NCBI GenBank assembly: GCA_019670725.1
Contig: AP024629.1
Coordinates: forward strand, 1,860,001 to 1,924,000
Reading direction: 5' to 3'
DNA length: 64,000 nt
Source of the DNA: Alphaproteobacteria bacterium SO-S41
GTDB taxonomy: Bacteria; Pseudomonadota; Alphaproteobacteria; Micropepsales; Micropepsaceae
Of the stretch, positions 49,623-59,165 are shown in pieces. A program made the position numbers and the translations under genes. Every line of letters starts with the position of its first letter. The first letter of the stretch is position 1. The notes beneath the pieces are model-generated. The model saw only the letters and a program-made list of their open reading frames with translations. It was not told where the DNA came from and did no database searches.

Positions 49623-51019
49623 GCGCGCTCTGGACAGCCAAGGATGCCGCGGCGGCGACGAGCGGCAAGACCAGCGGAAGCTGGGAGATCAACGGCGTGT
49701 CGATCGACACGCGGACCATCAAGGACGGCGATCTGTTCGTCGCGCTGGTCGGCGAGAACCGCGATGCGCACGGCTTTGTCGGCGAGGCGATTTCCAAAGG
49801 CGCGGCCGCCGCGCTGGTGACGCGCTCGATCGGCGGGGTCGATGAATCCAGGCTGCTCTTCGTGCGCGATACGCAGGACGGGCTCGAGGCGCTGGGCGCC
49901 GGGGCGCGGGCGCGGACGAAGGCGAAGATTGCTGCCATCACCGGCAGCGCCGGCAAGACGAGCACCAAGGAAGCGCTGCGCACCGTGCTGGGGATGCAGG
50001 CGGCGACGCATGCGTCGGAAGCCTCGTACAACAATCTCTGGGGCGTGCCGCTGACGCTGGCGCGCATGCCGGCGGCGACGCGCTACGGCATTTTCGAGAT
50101 CGGCATGAACCATGCCGACGAGATCCGTCCGCTGGTGAAGCAGGTGAAGCCCGACGTCGCGATGGTGACGACGGTCGAGGCCGTGCATCTCGCGCATTTC
50201 GAAAATGTCGAAGCGATCGCCCACGCCAAGGCGGAAATCTTCGAGGGCCTCGCGCCCGGCGGCGTCGCTGTCATCAATGCCGACAACGCGCATGCCGCGC
50301 TGCTGGCGGCGGCGGCGAACAAAGCGGGCGCCCGGATCTGGACGTTCGGTGAGAAGGGCGGCGAGGCGCAGTTCATCTCGCTCAGCCTCGGCGAGACCTC
50401 GTCCGAGATCGAGGCCGACATTCTGGGCGAGCAGGTGCGTTTCACCTATGGCGCGCCGGGCCGGCATTTCGCGCAGAACGCACTCGGCCTGCTGCTGGTC
50501 GTGAAGGCGCTAGGCGCCGATGTGCGCGCCGCCGCTGAGGCGCTGCGCGAGGTGCGCGCGGTCAAGGGTCGCGGCGCGCGCGAGACGATCAAGATCGAGG
50601 GCGGGTCGTTCGATCTGCTGGATGAATCCTACAACGCCAATCCCGCCTCCATGGCCGCGGCGCTGGCGCTGCTCGGCGTCGCGAAACCCGGCCCCGGCGG
50701 GCGGCGCATCGCGATCCTCGGCGACATGCTGGAACTGGGTCCGCAGAGCGACGCGATGCATGCCGCGCTGGCCGCGCCGGTTCTCGCCTCGTCGTGCGAT
50801 CTCGTCTTTGCAAGCGGCCCGTCGATGTCGCATCTGTGGGCGCAACTGCCTGTTTCGATTCGCGGCGCCTACGCGCAGACTTCAGCGGATTTCGTGGACC
50901 TCGTGGCGGCCGACATCCGGCCGGGCGACGTCGTCATGATCAAGGGCTCTCTGGGCAGCCGGATGGGCCTGATCGTCGAGGCGCTGAAGGCGCGCGCGAT
51001 CGAAACGGCGGCAGGATAA
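49619..51019 (+). CDS. murF: UDP-MurNAc-tripeptide:D-Ala-D-Ala ligase MurF
   Basis: A 466-residue ligase with the P-loop TGSAGKTSTKEALR, NNLWGVPLTLARM, GMNHADEIRPL and LDESYNANPASM motifs of MurF. It adds D-Ala-D-Ala to UDP-MurNAc-tripeptide, completing the pentapeptide. ATG 49619 overlaps the murE stop. mraY begins 12 bp later with an AAGGGA ribosome site. Confidence 0.96.
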   Translation: MSALWTAKDAAAATSGKTSGSWEINGVSIDTRTIKDGDLFVALVGENRDAHGFVGEAISKGAAAALVTRSIGGVDESRLLFVRDTQDGLEALGAGARARTKAKIAAITGSAGKTSTKEALRTVLGMQAATHASEASYNNLWGVPLTLARMPAATRYGIFEIGMNHADEIRPLVKQVKPDVAMVTTVEAVHLAHFENVEAIAHAKAEIFEGLAPGGVAVINADNAHAALLAAAANKAGARIWTFGEKGGEAQFISLSLGETSSEIEADILGEQVRFTYGAPGRHFAQNALGLLLVVKALGADVRAAAEALREVRAVKGRGARETIKIEGGSFDLLDESYNANPASMAAALALLGVAKPGPGGRRIAILGDMLELGPQSDAMHAALAAPVLASSCDLVFASGPSMSHLWAQLPVSIRGAYAQTSADFVDLVAADIRPGDVVMIKGSLGSRMGLIVEALKARAIETAAG

Positions 51020-51031
51020 GGGAACCGCCGC

Positions 51032-52120
51032 ATGCTCTATCTCCTCCTCGAACCGCTCGCCTCCGACTTCCGGGTCTTCAACCTGTTCCGGTACCTGACG
51101 TTCCGCACCGGCGGCGCGATCATGACGGCGCTGGTGATCGGCCTGATCTTCGGTCGGCCGCTGATCGACTTCCTGAAGGTCCGCCAGGGCAAGGGTCAGC
51201 CGATCCGTGACTTCATGGGCGACGCCCATGTCATCGGCAAGAAGGGCACCCCCACGATGGGCGGCCTGCTGATCCTCATCTCGGTCTTCGTCTCGACGCT
51301 GCTGTGGGCCGATCTTTCCAACCGCTATGTCTGGATCGTTCTCGGCGTCACGGCCCTCTTCGGCGTGCTCGGCTTCTATGACGACTATCTGAAGGTCACG
51401 AAGCAGAAGTCGGACGGCGTCTCGGGCAGACTGAAGCTAGTCGTCCAGTTCGCCGGCGCGATCGCCGCGGCCTGGTTCATCATGGAATCCCATCCGGCGA
51501 TCCTGCAGGGCAAGGTCGCGGTGCCGTTCTTCAAGGACTTCCTGATCCCGCTCAGCTACGGCTTCATCGCGTTCGGCGCGCTGGTGATCGTGCTGTTCTC
51601 GAACGCGGTGAACCTGACCGACGGGCTCGACGGGCTCGCCATCGTGCCGGTCATGATCGCGGCGGCGTGCTTCGGCCTCATCGCCTATCTCGTCGGCAAT
51701 CTCGTCTTCGCGGACTATCTGCAGATCATTCCGGTGCCCGGCACGGGCGAACTCGCCGTGCTGTGCGGCGCGGTGATGGGCGGCGGGCTCGCCTTCCTGT
51801 GGTTCAACGCGCCGCCCGCGATGGTCTTCATGGGCGACACCGGATCGCTGGCGCTGGGCGGCACGCTCGGCAGCATCGCGGTGATCACCAAGCATGAGAT
51901 CGTGCTGGGCATTATCGGCGGCCTGTTCGTGGTGGAGGCGCTCTCCGTCATCGTCCAGGTCATCTCGTTCAAGACGACGGGCAAGCGTGTCTTCCGCATG
52001 GCCCCGATCCACCATCACTACGAAAAGAAGGGATGGGCGGAGTCGACTATCGTGATCCGGTTCTGGATCGTGGCGGTCATCCTCGCGCTCATCGGCCTGT
52101 CGACGCTCAAACTGAGGTGA
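51032..52120 (+). CDS. mraY: Phospho-MurNAc-pentapeptide translocase MraY
   Basis: The 362-residue integral membrane enzyme has about ten helices. Conserved cytoplasmic loops are [35 protein letters not shown] and [15 protein letters not shown]. The C-terminus includes [17 protein letters not shown], the HHH motif. It makes lipid I by transferring phospho-MurNAc-pentapeptide to undecaprenyl phosphate. It is followed by murD after 4 bp. Confidence 0.97.
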   Translation: MLYLLLEPLASDFRVFNLFRYLTFRTGGAIMTALVIGLIFGRPLIDFLKVRQGKGQPIRDFMGDAHVIGKKGTPTMGGLLILISVFVSTLLWADLSNRYVWIVLGVTALFGVLGFYDDYLKVTKQKSDGVSGRLKLVVQFAGAIAAAWFIMESHPAILQGKVAVPFFKDFLIPLSYGFIAFGALVIVLFSNAVNLTDGLDGLAIVPVMIAAACFGLIAYLVGNLVFADYLQIIPVPGTGELAVLCGAVMGGGLAFLWFNAPPAMVFMGDTGSLALGGTLGSIAVITKHEIVLGIIGGLFVVEALSVIVQVISFKTTGKRVFRMAPIHHHYEKKGWAESTIVIRFWIVAVILALIGLSTLKLR

Positions 52121-52124
52121 CGCC

Positions 52125-53636
52125 GTGATCCCCGTTCCACTCTTCCCTGGCCAGACCGTCGCCGTCCTTGGACTGGCGCGTTCCGGACTCAGCGCCGCGC
52201 GCGCGCTCATTGCGGGGGGAGCGAACGTCGTGGCCTGGGACGACCAGGAAAAGGGCCGGGCGGCGGCGGAGGGCGAACTCCTGCTGCGCGAACCCGCGAT
52301 GTGGAACTGGAGCCAGATCAAGGCGCTGGTGCTGTCGCCGGGGATCCCGCTGACGCATCCCAAGCCCCATCCCGTGGCGGCCGAGGCGCTGGCCCGCGGG
52401 ATCGAGGTGATCGGCGATGTCGAGCTGTTCTACCGCACGCTGAAGCATATGGGGCATGTGAACGGGAACGGCGGGGCCGCTTTTTTTTCGCAAGGCCCGG
52501 TTAACCCTACCCACGGGTTAAAGGGGAACGGCAACGGTAACGTTTCGAAAGCCAAGACGCCGCTGATCTGCATCACCGGCACGAACGGCAAGTCCACCAC
52601 GACGGCGCTGATCGGGCATCTGCTCGCCAAGAACGGCTGGGACGCGCAGGTCGGCGGCAATATCGGCAAGCCGGTGCTGGAGCTGGGACCGCCGCGCGAA
52701 GGCACCGCCTATGTGCTGGAGCTGTCGTCCTATCAGCTCGATCTGTCGCCGACGCTGAAGCCGAGCGTCGCGCTGCTGCTCAACATCACGCCGGACCATC
52801 TGGAGCGCCATGGCGGGATGGCCGGCTATATCGCCGCCAAGCGCCGCATCTTCGCGCGGCAGGGGACGGGCGATCTCGCGGTGATCGGGGTCGATACGAC
52901 GGCGGCGGCGGAGACCTGCACCTATGTCTCGGCCCGCGGCGGGCCGACGGTCGCGCCGATCTCGGTCGATCACGTGATCGGGCGCGGTATCTATGCGCTG
53001 GATGGCGTGCTCTATGACGGGCTCTATTCGCCGCCGGCCGAGATCGTGGATCTTAAGAACGTCGCCTCGCTGCCCGGCGCCCATAACTGGGAGAATGCCG
53101 CGGCGGCCTATGCGGCGGTGCGCGGCTATATCAAGGACCCCAAGGCGATCGGCCGGGCCTTCGCCAGCTTCCCCGGCCTGCCGCACCGGATCGAGGCGGT
53201 CGGCAAGATCGGCAAGGTGCGCCTGTTCAACGACAGCAAGGCGACCAATGCCGACGCCGCGGCCAAGGCGCTCGCGGCGTATCCGAAAGACATCTACTGG
53301 ATCCTCGGCGGCCGGGCGAAAGAGGGCGGGATCGAGAGCCTGGCGCGCTATTTCCCGCGGGTGAAGCATGCCTATCTCGTCGGCGAGGCGACCGAGGAGT
53401 TCGCGGCGACGCTGGACAAAGGCGGCCCGGCCTATACGCGCTCGGCATCGCTTGCCGAAGCGGCGCGGGCGGCTCTCGCGGCGGCGCTGGCGGGCGAGGG
53501 GGAGGCGCCGATCGTGCTTTTCTCGCCGGCGGGGGCTTCTTTCGATCAATTTAAGGACTTTGAAGATCGCGGTAACCATTTCCGCCGCATTGTCGCCGAG
53601 CTCGCACGGGGCAATGGAGCGGCAGCCGCAGCATGA
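52125..53636 (+). CDS. murD: UDP-MurNAc-L-Ala:D-Glu ligase MurD with an inserted linker
   Basis: A 503-residue ligase (GTG start). The N-terminal UDP-binding domain (VAVLGLARSGLSAARALIAG) is followed by the ATP-binding domain (ICITGTNGKSTTTALIGHL) and a C-terminal domain (FNDSKATNADAAAKAL). It is longer than usual MurD (about 440-470). Much of the excess is a Gly/Asn-rich insert at residues about 108-145 (VNGNGGAAFFSQGPVNPTHG...KGNGNGN) just before the P-loop, with T8 at 52483-52490 and unusual AT-rich codons. The enzyme adds D-Glu to UDP-MurNAc-L-Ala. The insert is in frame and lies between domains. Confidence 0.93.
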   Translation: MIPVPLFPGQTVAVLGLARSGLSAARALIAGGANVVAWDDQEKGRAAAEGELLLREPAMWNWSQIKALVLSPGIPLTHPKPHPVAAEALARGIEVIGDVELFYRTLKHMGHVNGNGGAAFFSQGPVNPTHGLKGNGNGNVSKAKTPLICITGTNGKSTTTALIGHLLAKNGWDAQVGGNIGKPVLELGPPREGTAYVLELSSYQLDLSPTLKPSVALLLNITPDHLERHGGMAGYIAAKRRIFARQGTGDLAVIGVDTTAAAETCTYVSARGGPTVAPISVDHVIGRGIYALDGVLYDGLYSPPAEIVDLKNVASLPGAHNWENAAAAYAAVRGYIKDPKAIGRAFASFPGLPHRIEAVGKIGKVRLFNDSKATNADAAAKALAAYPKDIYWILGGRAKEGGIESLARYFPRVKHAYLVGEATEEFAATLDKGGPAYTRSASLAEAARAALAAALAGEGEAPIVLFSPAGASFDQFKDFEDRGNHFRRIVAELARGNGAAAAA

Positions 53637-54766
53637 TGACTTTCGATCGCACCAACCGCAGCGCAATTGCGGAATGGTGGTGGACTTCCGACCGCTGGCT
53701 GTTCGCGGTGGTCTCGTTCCTGATGTTCGCCGGCGTGCTGCTGGGCATGGCGGCGAGTCCGGCGATCGCCGAGAAGCTGCACTACGACACGTTCCATTTC
53801 GTCTCCCGCCAGATCGTCTTCGCGCTGCTGGCGCTGAGCGTGATGATGCTGGTGTCGCTCTTGAAGATCCGCGACATCCGCCGCCTGTCGCTGCTGGGCT
53901 TCTTCGGCGGGCTCGCCTTGATGGGGCTCGCGCTGGTGATCGGCCCGGAAGTGAAGGGCGCGCATCGCTGGCTCGATTTCGGGCCGCTCTCGATCCAGCC
54001 CTCCGAATTCACCAAGCCTGCCTTCGTCGTGCTGTGCTCGGCCTGCCTTGCGCAGTGGCAGCGGACGGGCAAGCCGATCGGCCTGATCGCCGGCGTGCTG
54101 CTCTACGGCATGTTCGCGGGCATGCTGATGCAGCAGCCCGATTTCGGTCAGACGCTGCTGGTCTCGATGACCTTCGGCGCGCTGCTGTTCTTCGCCGGGA
54201 TTTCGATGTGGATCATCGGCATCTTCATCGCCGGCGGCATGGGGGCGGGCGTCCTCGCCTATCTCTTCTTCCCGCACATCCAGAGCCGCGTCGACCGCTT
54301 CCTCAATCCGGACAGCGGCGACACCTATCAGGTCGATCGCGCGCTGGCGGCGCTGCATAATGGCGGCTTCCTGGGCGTCGGCCCGGGCGAGGGCACGGTC
54401 AAATCCAGCATTCCCGACGCCCATACCGACTTCATCCTGGCGGTGGTGGGCGAGGAATTCGGGCTGATCGCCTGCATGCTGCTCGCGGTCGTCTTCTGTT
54501 TTCTCGTCTTGCGTGCGCTCCATCGCAGCCTGCAGTGCCCGGATGCGTTCTCTCAGATCGCCGCGGCCGGTTTGGCCGTGATGCTCGGTCTGCAGGCGGT
54601 CATCAACATGTCGGTCAATCTCCAGCTGATGCCCGCCAAGGGCATGACGCTGCCCTTCATCTCCTATGGCGGTTCGTCGATCATCGCGCTCGCGCTGACC
54701 GTCGGCTGCCTCATCGCGCTCACCCGAAAGCGGCCCGGCGCGCGGCGGAAGAGGCCGGTCAGATGA
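53633..54766 (+). CDS. ftsW: Septal glycosyltransferase/SEDS protein FtsW
   Basis: The 377-residue SEDS protein has about ten membrane helices. Conserved segments are GAHRWLDFGPLSIQPSEFTK, FLNPDSGDTYQVDRALAAL and MPAKGMTLPFISYGGSSIIA. It polymerises lipid II during division with FtsI. ATG 53633 overlaps the murD stop. A C-terminal basic tail (RKRPGARRKRPVR) faces the cytoplasm. Confidence 0.95.
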   Translation: MMTFDRTNRSAIAEWWWTSDRWLFAVVSFLMFAGVLLGMAASPAIAEKLHYDTFHFVSRQIVFALLALSVMMLVSLLKIRDIRRLSLLGFFGGLALMGLALVIGPEVKGAHRWLDFGPLSIQPSEFTKPAFVVLCSACLAQWQRTGKPIGLIAGVLLYGMFAGMLMQQPDFGQTLLVSMTFGALLFFAGISMWIIGIFIAGGMGAGVLAYLFFPHIQSRVDRFLNPDSGDTYQVDRALAALHNGGFLGVGPGEGTVKSSIPDAHTDFILAVVGEEFGLIACMLLAVVFCFLVLRALHRSLQCPDAFSQIAAAGLAVMLGLQAVINMSVNLQLMPAKGMTLPFISYGGSSIIALALTVGCLIALTRKRPGARRKRPVR

Positions 54767-55851
54767 CCCGTCCCATCGTCATCGCGGCGGGGGGCACAGG
54801 GGGACATACATTTCCGGCGCAGGCGACGGCGCAGGCGCTGATGGCGCGAGGGCACCGTGTGCTGCTCGCGACCGATCCGCGCGGCGCCAATTTCGCCGCC
54901 AAGGTGCCGGGCGCCGAGATCCTGCCGATCCGCTCGGCGACGTTCGACGGGCGCAATCCCATCAAGGTGCTGAGCGGGATCAGCCAGATCAGCCGCGGCA
55001 TCTGGCAGGCGCGCCATGCCTTCAAGCGCGAGAAGCCGCTCGCGGTCGTGGGGTTCGGCGGCTATCCGGCGCTGCCCTCGATGCTGGCGGCGCGGTTCAC
55101 CGGTACGCCCTCGATCATCCATGAGGCGAATGCGCTGCTGGGGCGAGTGAACCGCCTGGTCGCCAAGCGCGTGACCAAGATCGCGGTCGCCTTCCCACAT
55201 ACCGAATGGCTGCCCGCCAATGCGGCGGAGAAGACGATCCTGATCGGCAATCCCGTCCGGCCCGAGATCGTGTCGAAGACTGTTCCTTACGAGCCACCCG
55301 GTGAGACGGGTCCGATCAACCTGCTGGTCTTCGGCGGCTCGCAGGGCGCGCGCGTGATGAGCGACGTGATGCCGGCGGCGCTGGCGCAGTTGCCAGAGGC
55401 GATACGCGCGCGGCTGAAGGTGACGCAGCAGGCGCGGGGCGAGGATCTGATGCGCGCGCGGGATGCGTACCGTGCGCTGGGCGTCGAGGCCGAGACGGCG
55501 GACTTCTTCGGCGACCTGCCGGAACGCATGGCCGGCGCGCATCTGGTGATCTGCCGCTCGGGTGCGTCGTCGTGCGCGGAGCTGACGGCGATGGGGCGGC
55601 CTTCGATCCTCATCCCCTATCCGTTCGCAACGGACGATCATCAACGCTACAACGCGCGCGTTCTGGCCGATTCAGGAGCCGCGATCATGATTCCCCAGCC
55701 CGAATTCTCAGCTGAGCGCGCCGCCAAGGAGATGAGCGATCTCTTCGCCGCGCCCGGCCGCATCCTCGCCATGGCGACGGCGGCGAAGTCGCTGGGCCGG
55801 CCGAACGCCGCCGAGGCGATGGCCGACGCGATCGAGGCGCTCGCGCGATGA
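54763..55851 (+). CDS. murG: UDP-GlcNAc:lipid I transferase MurG
   Basis: The 362-residue GT-B glycosyltransferase starts MTRPIVIAAGGTGGHTFPAQ (the GGTGGH motif) and contains VVGFGGYPALPSMLAAR, NLLVFGGSQGAR and CRSGASSCAELTAMGRPSIL. It transfers GlcNAc to lipid I to give lipid II at the cytoplasmic face of the inner membrane. ATG 54763 overlaps the ftsW stop (ATGA); the frame upstream is a shadow. Followed by murC, also overlapping. Confidence 0.97.
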   Translation: MTRPIVIAAGGTGGHTFPAQATAQALMARGHRVLLATDPRGANFAAKVPGAEILPIRSATFDGRNPIKVLSGISQISRGIWQARHAFKREKPLAVVGFGGYPALPSMLAARFTGTPSIIHEANALLGRVNRLVAKRVTKIAVAFPHTEWLPANAAEKTILIGNPVRPEIVSKTVPYEPPGETGPINLLVFGGSQGARVMSDVMPAALAQLPEAIRARLKVTQQARGEDLMRARDAYRALGVEAETADFFGDLPERMAGAHLVICRSGASSCAELTAMGRPSILIPYPFATDDHQRYNARVLADSGAAIMIPQPEFSAERAAKEMSDLFAAPGRILAMATAAKSLGRPNAAEAMADAIEALAR

Positions 55852-57254
55852 TGCCGCCGCCGGACGCGGTGGGTCCGATCCACTTCATCGGGATCGGCGG
55901 CATCGGCATGTCAGGCATCGCTGAAGTGCTGGCGCTGCAGGGCTACCGCGTGCAGGGCAGCGATGCGGCGGAAGGCTATACGCTGGACCGGCTGCGCGGG
56001 CTGGGCGTCACCGTGTTTGTCGGACACCAGGCGTCGAACGTGGCGGGCGCGGCGGTGGTCGTGATGTCCTCCGCGATCAAGGACGGCAATCCGGAACTGG
56101 CGGCGGCGCGCGCGGCGGGCCTGCCCATCGCGAAGCGGGCCGAGATGCTGGCCGAGCTGATGAAGCCGCGTCGCGCGATTGCGGTCGCGGGCACGCACGG
56201 CAAGACGACGACGACGACGATGGTCGCGGCGCTGGTCGAGGCGGGCGGGCTGGACCCCAGCGTGATCAATGGCGGGATCATCAATGCCTACGGCTCCAAC
56301 GCCAAGCTGGGGCAGGGCGCCTGGATGATCGCCGAGGCCGACGAAAGCGACGGCACCTTCCTGAAGCTGCCGGCCGAAGTCGCGGTCGTGACGAACGTCG
56401 ACCCCGAGCATCTCGACCACTTCAAGACCTATGACGCGGTGAAGACGGCGTTCCGCAGTTTCATCGAGAACGTGCCGTTCTACGGCTTTGCGGTCGTGTG
56501 CGCGGATCACGCGGAGACGATGGCGATTGCGGCCTCGGTGAGGGATCGCCGCGTGCTGAGCTATGGCTTCGCGGAGGGCGCGGATGTGCGGGCGCTGAAC
56601 CTCGCCGCGGATCGCGACGGGATGACGTTTGATGTGATGCTGTCGGCGCGGCTGACAGGCGGGGCGGCGACGCTGAGCCAAGTGCGGTTGCCGATGCCGG
56701 GGAAGCACAATGTGTTGAACGCCTTGGCCGCGATAGCGGTGGCGCGTGAGCTGGGTGTTGCCGATGCCGATGCGGTGGCGGGGCTCGCCGGGTTCGAAGG
56801 CGTGCAGCGGCGGTTCACGAAAGTGGGGAGCTGGAACGGCGTCACCATCATCGACGACTACAGCCACAACCCGCCCAAGATCGCGGCCGCCATCGAGGCG
56901 GCGCGGCAGGTGGCGGAGGGCCGCGTCATCGCGGTCATGCAGCCGCATCGTTTCACGCGGGTGCGCGATTTGTTTGACGGGTTCGTCGCGTGCCTGGACG
57001 GCGCGGATGTCGCCATCGTGTCCGACGTCTACACGGCAGGCGAGGCGCCGATTGAGGGGATCACCGGTGCGGCGCTGGTCGAGGCAATGAAAGCGCATGG
57101 GCATGGGGATGCGCGCTATCTTCCGTCTCCGGACGATCTGCCCGGTTTGATCCATCGCGTGGCGCGGCCGGGCGATTATGTGATCGTGCTGGGTGCGGGG
57201 TCGAACACGACTTGGGCGAAGAAGCTGCCGGGGCAGTTGGAGGCGTTGGGGTGA
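55848..57254 (+). CDS. murC: UDP-MurNAc:L-Ala ligase MurC
   Basis: A 468-residue ligase, the first of the peptide-adding enzymes. Motifs are IHFIGIGGIGMSGIAEVLAL (UDP-MurNAc binding), AVAGTHGKTTTTTMVAALVE (P-loop), EADESDGTFLKLP and IIDDYSHNPPKI. Length matches MurC. ATGATG at 55848 gives two adjacent starts, and the first overlaps the murG stop. murB follows after 44 bp. Confidence 0.97.
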   Translation: MMPPPDAVGPIHFIGIGGIGMSGIAEVLALQGYRVQGSDAAEGYTLDRLRGLGVTVFVGHQASNVAGAAVVVMSSAIKDGNPELAAARAAGLPIAKRAEMLAELMKPRRAIAVAGTHGKTTTTTMVAALVEAGGLDPSVINGGIINAYGSNAKLGQGAWMIAEADESDGTFLKLPAEVAVVTNVDPEHLDHFKTYDAVKTAFRSFIENVPFYGFAVVCADHAETMAIAASVRDRRVLSYGFAEGADVRALNLAADRDGMTFDVMLSARLTGGAATLSQVRLPMPGKHNVLNALAAIAVARELGVADADAVAGLAGFEGVQRRFTKVGSWNGVTIIDDYSHNPPKIAAAIEAARQVAEGRVIAVMQPHRFTRVRDLFDGFVACLDGADVAIVSDVYTAGEAPIEGITGAALVEAMKAHGHGDARYLPSPDDLPGLIHRVARPGDYVIVLGAGSNTTWAKKLPGQLEALG

Positions 57255-57298
57255 GCATGCGCCGCGAGGATGACAAAGTTATTTGAGATGATTGATGC

Positions 57299-58213
57299 AT
57301 GACTGACCTGATCTCCCGTCTCCCGAAAATCCGCGGCGCGTATACGGCCAATGCGCCGATGGCTGACTTCACCTGGTTTCGTGCGGGTGGGCCGGCGGAG
57401 GTGTTGTTTCGGCCGGCTGACATCGGCGATCTGCAGGACTTCCTGAAGAACAAGCCGGACGATGTGCCGGTCACCGTTGTCGGCGTTGGCTCGAATCTGC
57501 TGGTGCGCGATGGCGGCGTGAAGGGCGTGGTGATCCGGCTCGGCGCGATCTTCGGCAAAGCGCATGCGGAGGAGGGCTATCGCCTGCGCGCCGGCGCGTC
57601 GGCGCTGGATGTTTCGGCGGCGCATACGGCGGCGAAGGCGGGGATTGCGGGGCTGGAATTCCTGCGCGGGATTCCCGGCACGATCGGCGGCGGGCTTCGC
57701 ATGAATGCCGGCGCCTATGGCGGCGAGTTCAAGGACGCGCTGATCGAGGCGACGGCGGTGGACGGGACGGGCGAGATCAAGGTCTTCAAGCCCGCGGATC
57801 TCGGCATGACCTACCGTCAAACGACGGCGCCGGCCGATCTCATCTTCGTCGAGGCGCTCTTCCAGGGGCGGGCCGGTAACTACGACGAGATCAAGGTCCA
57901 GATGGACGAGATCACCGCCAAACGGGAGGCGAGCCAGCCTGTGAAGACCCGGACCGGGGGGTCGACCTTCAAGAACCCGGACCTAACCATGAGTGGCGGG
58001 CGGAAAGCCTGGCAACTGATCGAAGCGGCGGGCTGCCGCGGGCTAACGCGCGGAAAAGTAATGGTTTCCGATCTTCACTGTAACTTCCTCGTTAACCTTT
58101 CTGAAGCAAAAGGAAACGAGATTGAAGCTCTGGGCGAAGAGGTCCGCGCACGGGTGAAGACTGTCACCGGCGTCGACCTCGAATGGGAAATCAAGCGGAT
58201 CGGCGACGCCTAA
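57299..58213 (+). CDS. murB: UDP-N-acetylenolpyruvylglucosamine reductase MurB
   Basis: The 304-residue FAD-dependent reductase shows WFRAGGPAEVLFRPAD, VVGVGSNLLVRDGGVKGVVI (FAD site), LEFLRGIPGTIGGGLRMNAG and the C-terminal RTGGSTFKNPDLTMSGGRKA with the proton-donor Ser. It reduces UDP-GlcNAc-enolpyruvate with NADPH to UDP-MurNAc. The last 60 codons are AT-richer than the upstream part (GGAAAAGTAATGGTTTCC, TTAACCTTTCTGAAG), which may hide a promoter. ddl follows 16-22 bp later. Confidence 0.96.
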   Translation: MTDLISRLPKIRGAYTANAPMADFTWFRAGGPAEVLFRPADIGDLQDFLKNKPDDVPVTVVGVGSNLLVRDGGVKGVVIRLGAIFGKAHAEEGYRLRAGASALDVSAAHTAAKAGIAGLEFLRGIPGTIGGGLRMNAGAYGGEFKDALIEATAVDGTGEIKVFKPADLGMTYRQTTAPADLIFVEALFQGRAGNYDEIKVQMDEITAKREASQPVKTRTGGSTFKNPDLTMSGGRKAWQLIEAAGCRGLTRGKVMVSDLHCNFLVNLSEAKGNEIEALGEEVRARVKTVTGVDLEWEIKRIGDA

Positions 58214-58235
58214 TCGCCCCGCTAAGGGTTTGATT

Positions 58236-59165
58236 TTGGGGACTATTCCTCACGTTGCTGTGCTGAAGGGCGGCTGGTCGGCCGAGCGGGAAGTGTCTCT
58301 CGTCTCGGGCTCCGGATGCGCCGCAGCTCTGCGCGCCGAGGGATTCGAGGTTACCGAAATCGACGCCCAGCCCGATCTCGGTGAAAATTTATCGCGGCTG
58401 AAGCCGGATGTCGTTTTCAACGCGCTGCACGGCAAGTGGGGCGAGGACGGCTGCGTCCAGGGCCTGCTGGAGATCCTCCAGCTTCCCTACACCCATTCCG
58501 GCGTGCTCGCCTCGGCGCTCGCCATGCACAAGGAGCGGGCCAAGGCGGCGTTCGCCGTGGCCGGCATTCCGATCGCGAAGAGCATCGTCGCCTCGCGCCA
58601 AGCCGCGTCCGAGACGCATCTGATGGAGCCGCCCTATGTGGTGAAGCCGGTCGCCGAAGGCTCGTCGGTCGGCATCTTCATCGTCCGCAAGGGCGACAAC
58701 CGTCCGCCCGAGGCGCTGCGTGCCAGCACGTGGGAGCTCAGCGACGAGATGATGGTCGAGGAGTTCGTGCCGGGGCGCGAACTCACCGTCGCGGTGATGG
58801 ACGGCAAGGCGCTGGCGGTCACGGAAATCCTGACCAAGGGCCACGCCTTTTACGACTACGAATCGAAATACTCCGAAGGCGGATCGGATCACGTCATCCC
58901 CGCCCAGGTGCCGGACGAGATCGCCGCCACGGCGATGCGCTATGCCGAACTCGCGCACGCCGCGATGGGCTGCCGCGGCGTCTCGCGCAGCGACTTCCGC
59001 TATGACGACACCGTGCCCGGCAAGCCGCGGCTGATCATCCTGGAGATCAATACCCAGCCCGGCATGACACCGACCTCGCTGGTGCCGGAGCAGGCTGCCT
59101 ACAAGGGCATCTCCTACGCCAAGCTCTGCGCCTGGATGGTGGAGGACGCGTCGTGCGGGCGGTGA
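58236..59165 (+). CDS. ddl: D-alanine-D-alanine ligase
   Basis: A 309-residue ATP-grasp ligase that makes D-Ala-D-Ala for MurF. Motifs include HVAVLKGGWSAEREVSLVSG, NALHGKWGEDGCVQGLLEIL, PYVVKPVAEGSSVGIFIV and EINTQPGMTPTSLVPEQ. No ATG exists in the right place; TTG 58236 is chosen because AAGGG (58224-58228) lies 7 bp upstream. TTG 58230 (311 aa) is less likely since the ribosome site would be 1 bp away. A 13-bp overlap with ftsQ follows. A rare start may lower its expression. Confidence 0.93.
   Translation: MGTIPHVAVLKGGWSAEREVSLVSGSGCAAALRAEGFEVTEIDAQPDLGENLSRLKPDVVFNALHGKWGEDGCVQGLLEILQLPYTHSGVLASALAMHKERAKAAFAVAGIPIAKSIVASRQAASETHLMEPPYVVKPVAEGSSVGIFIVRKGDNRPPEALRASTWELSDEMMVEEFVPGRELTVAVMDGKALAVTEILTKGHAFYDYESKYSEGGSDHVIPAQVPDEIAATAMRYAELAHAAMGCRGVSRSDFRYDDTVPGKPRLIILEINTQPGMTPTSLVPEQAAYKGISYAKLCAWMVEDASCGR

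Noticed and set aside
52483-52490. T8 run in murD as a frameshift or pseudogene signal
   Set aside because: The reading frame continues intact through both conserved domains on either side.
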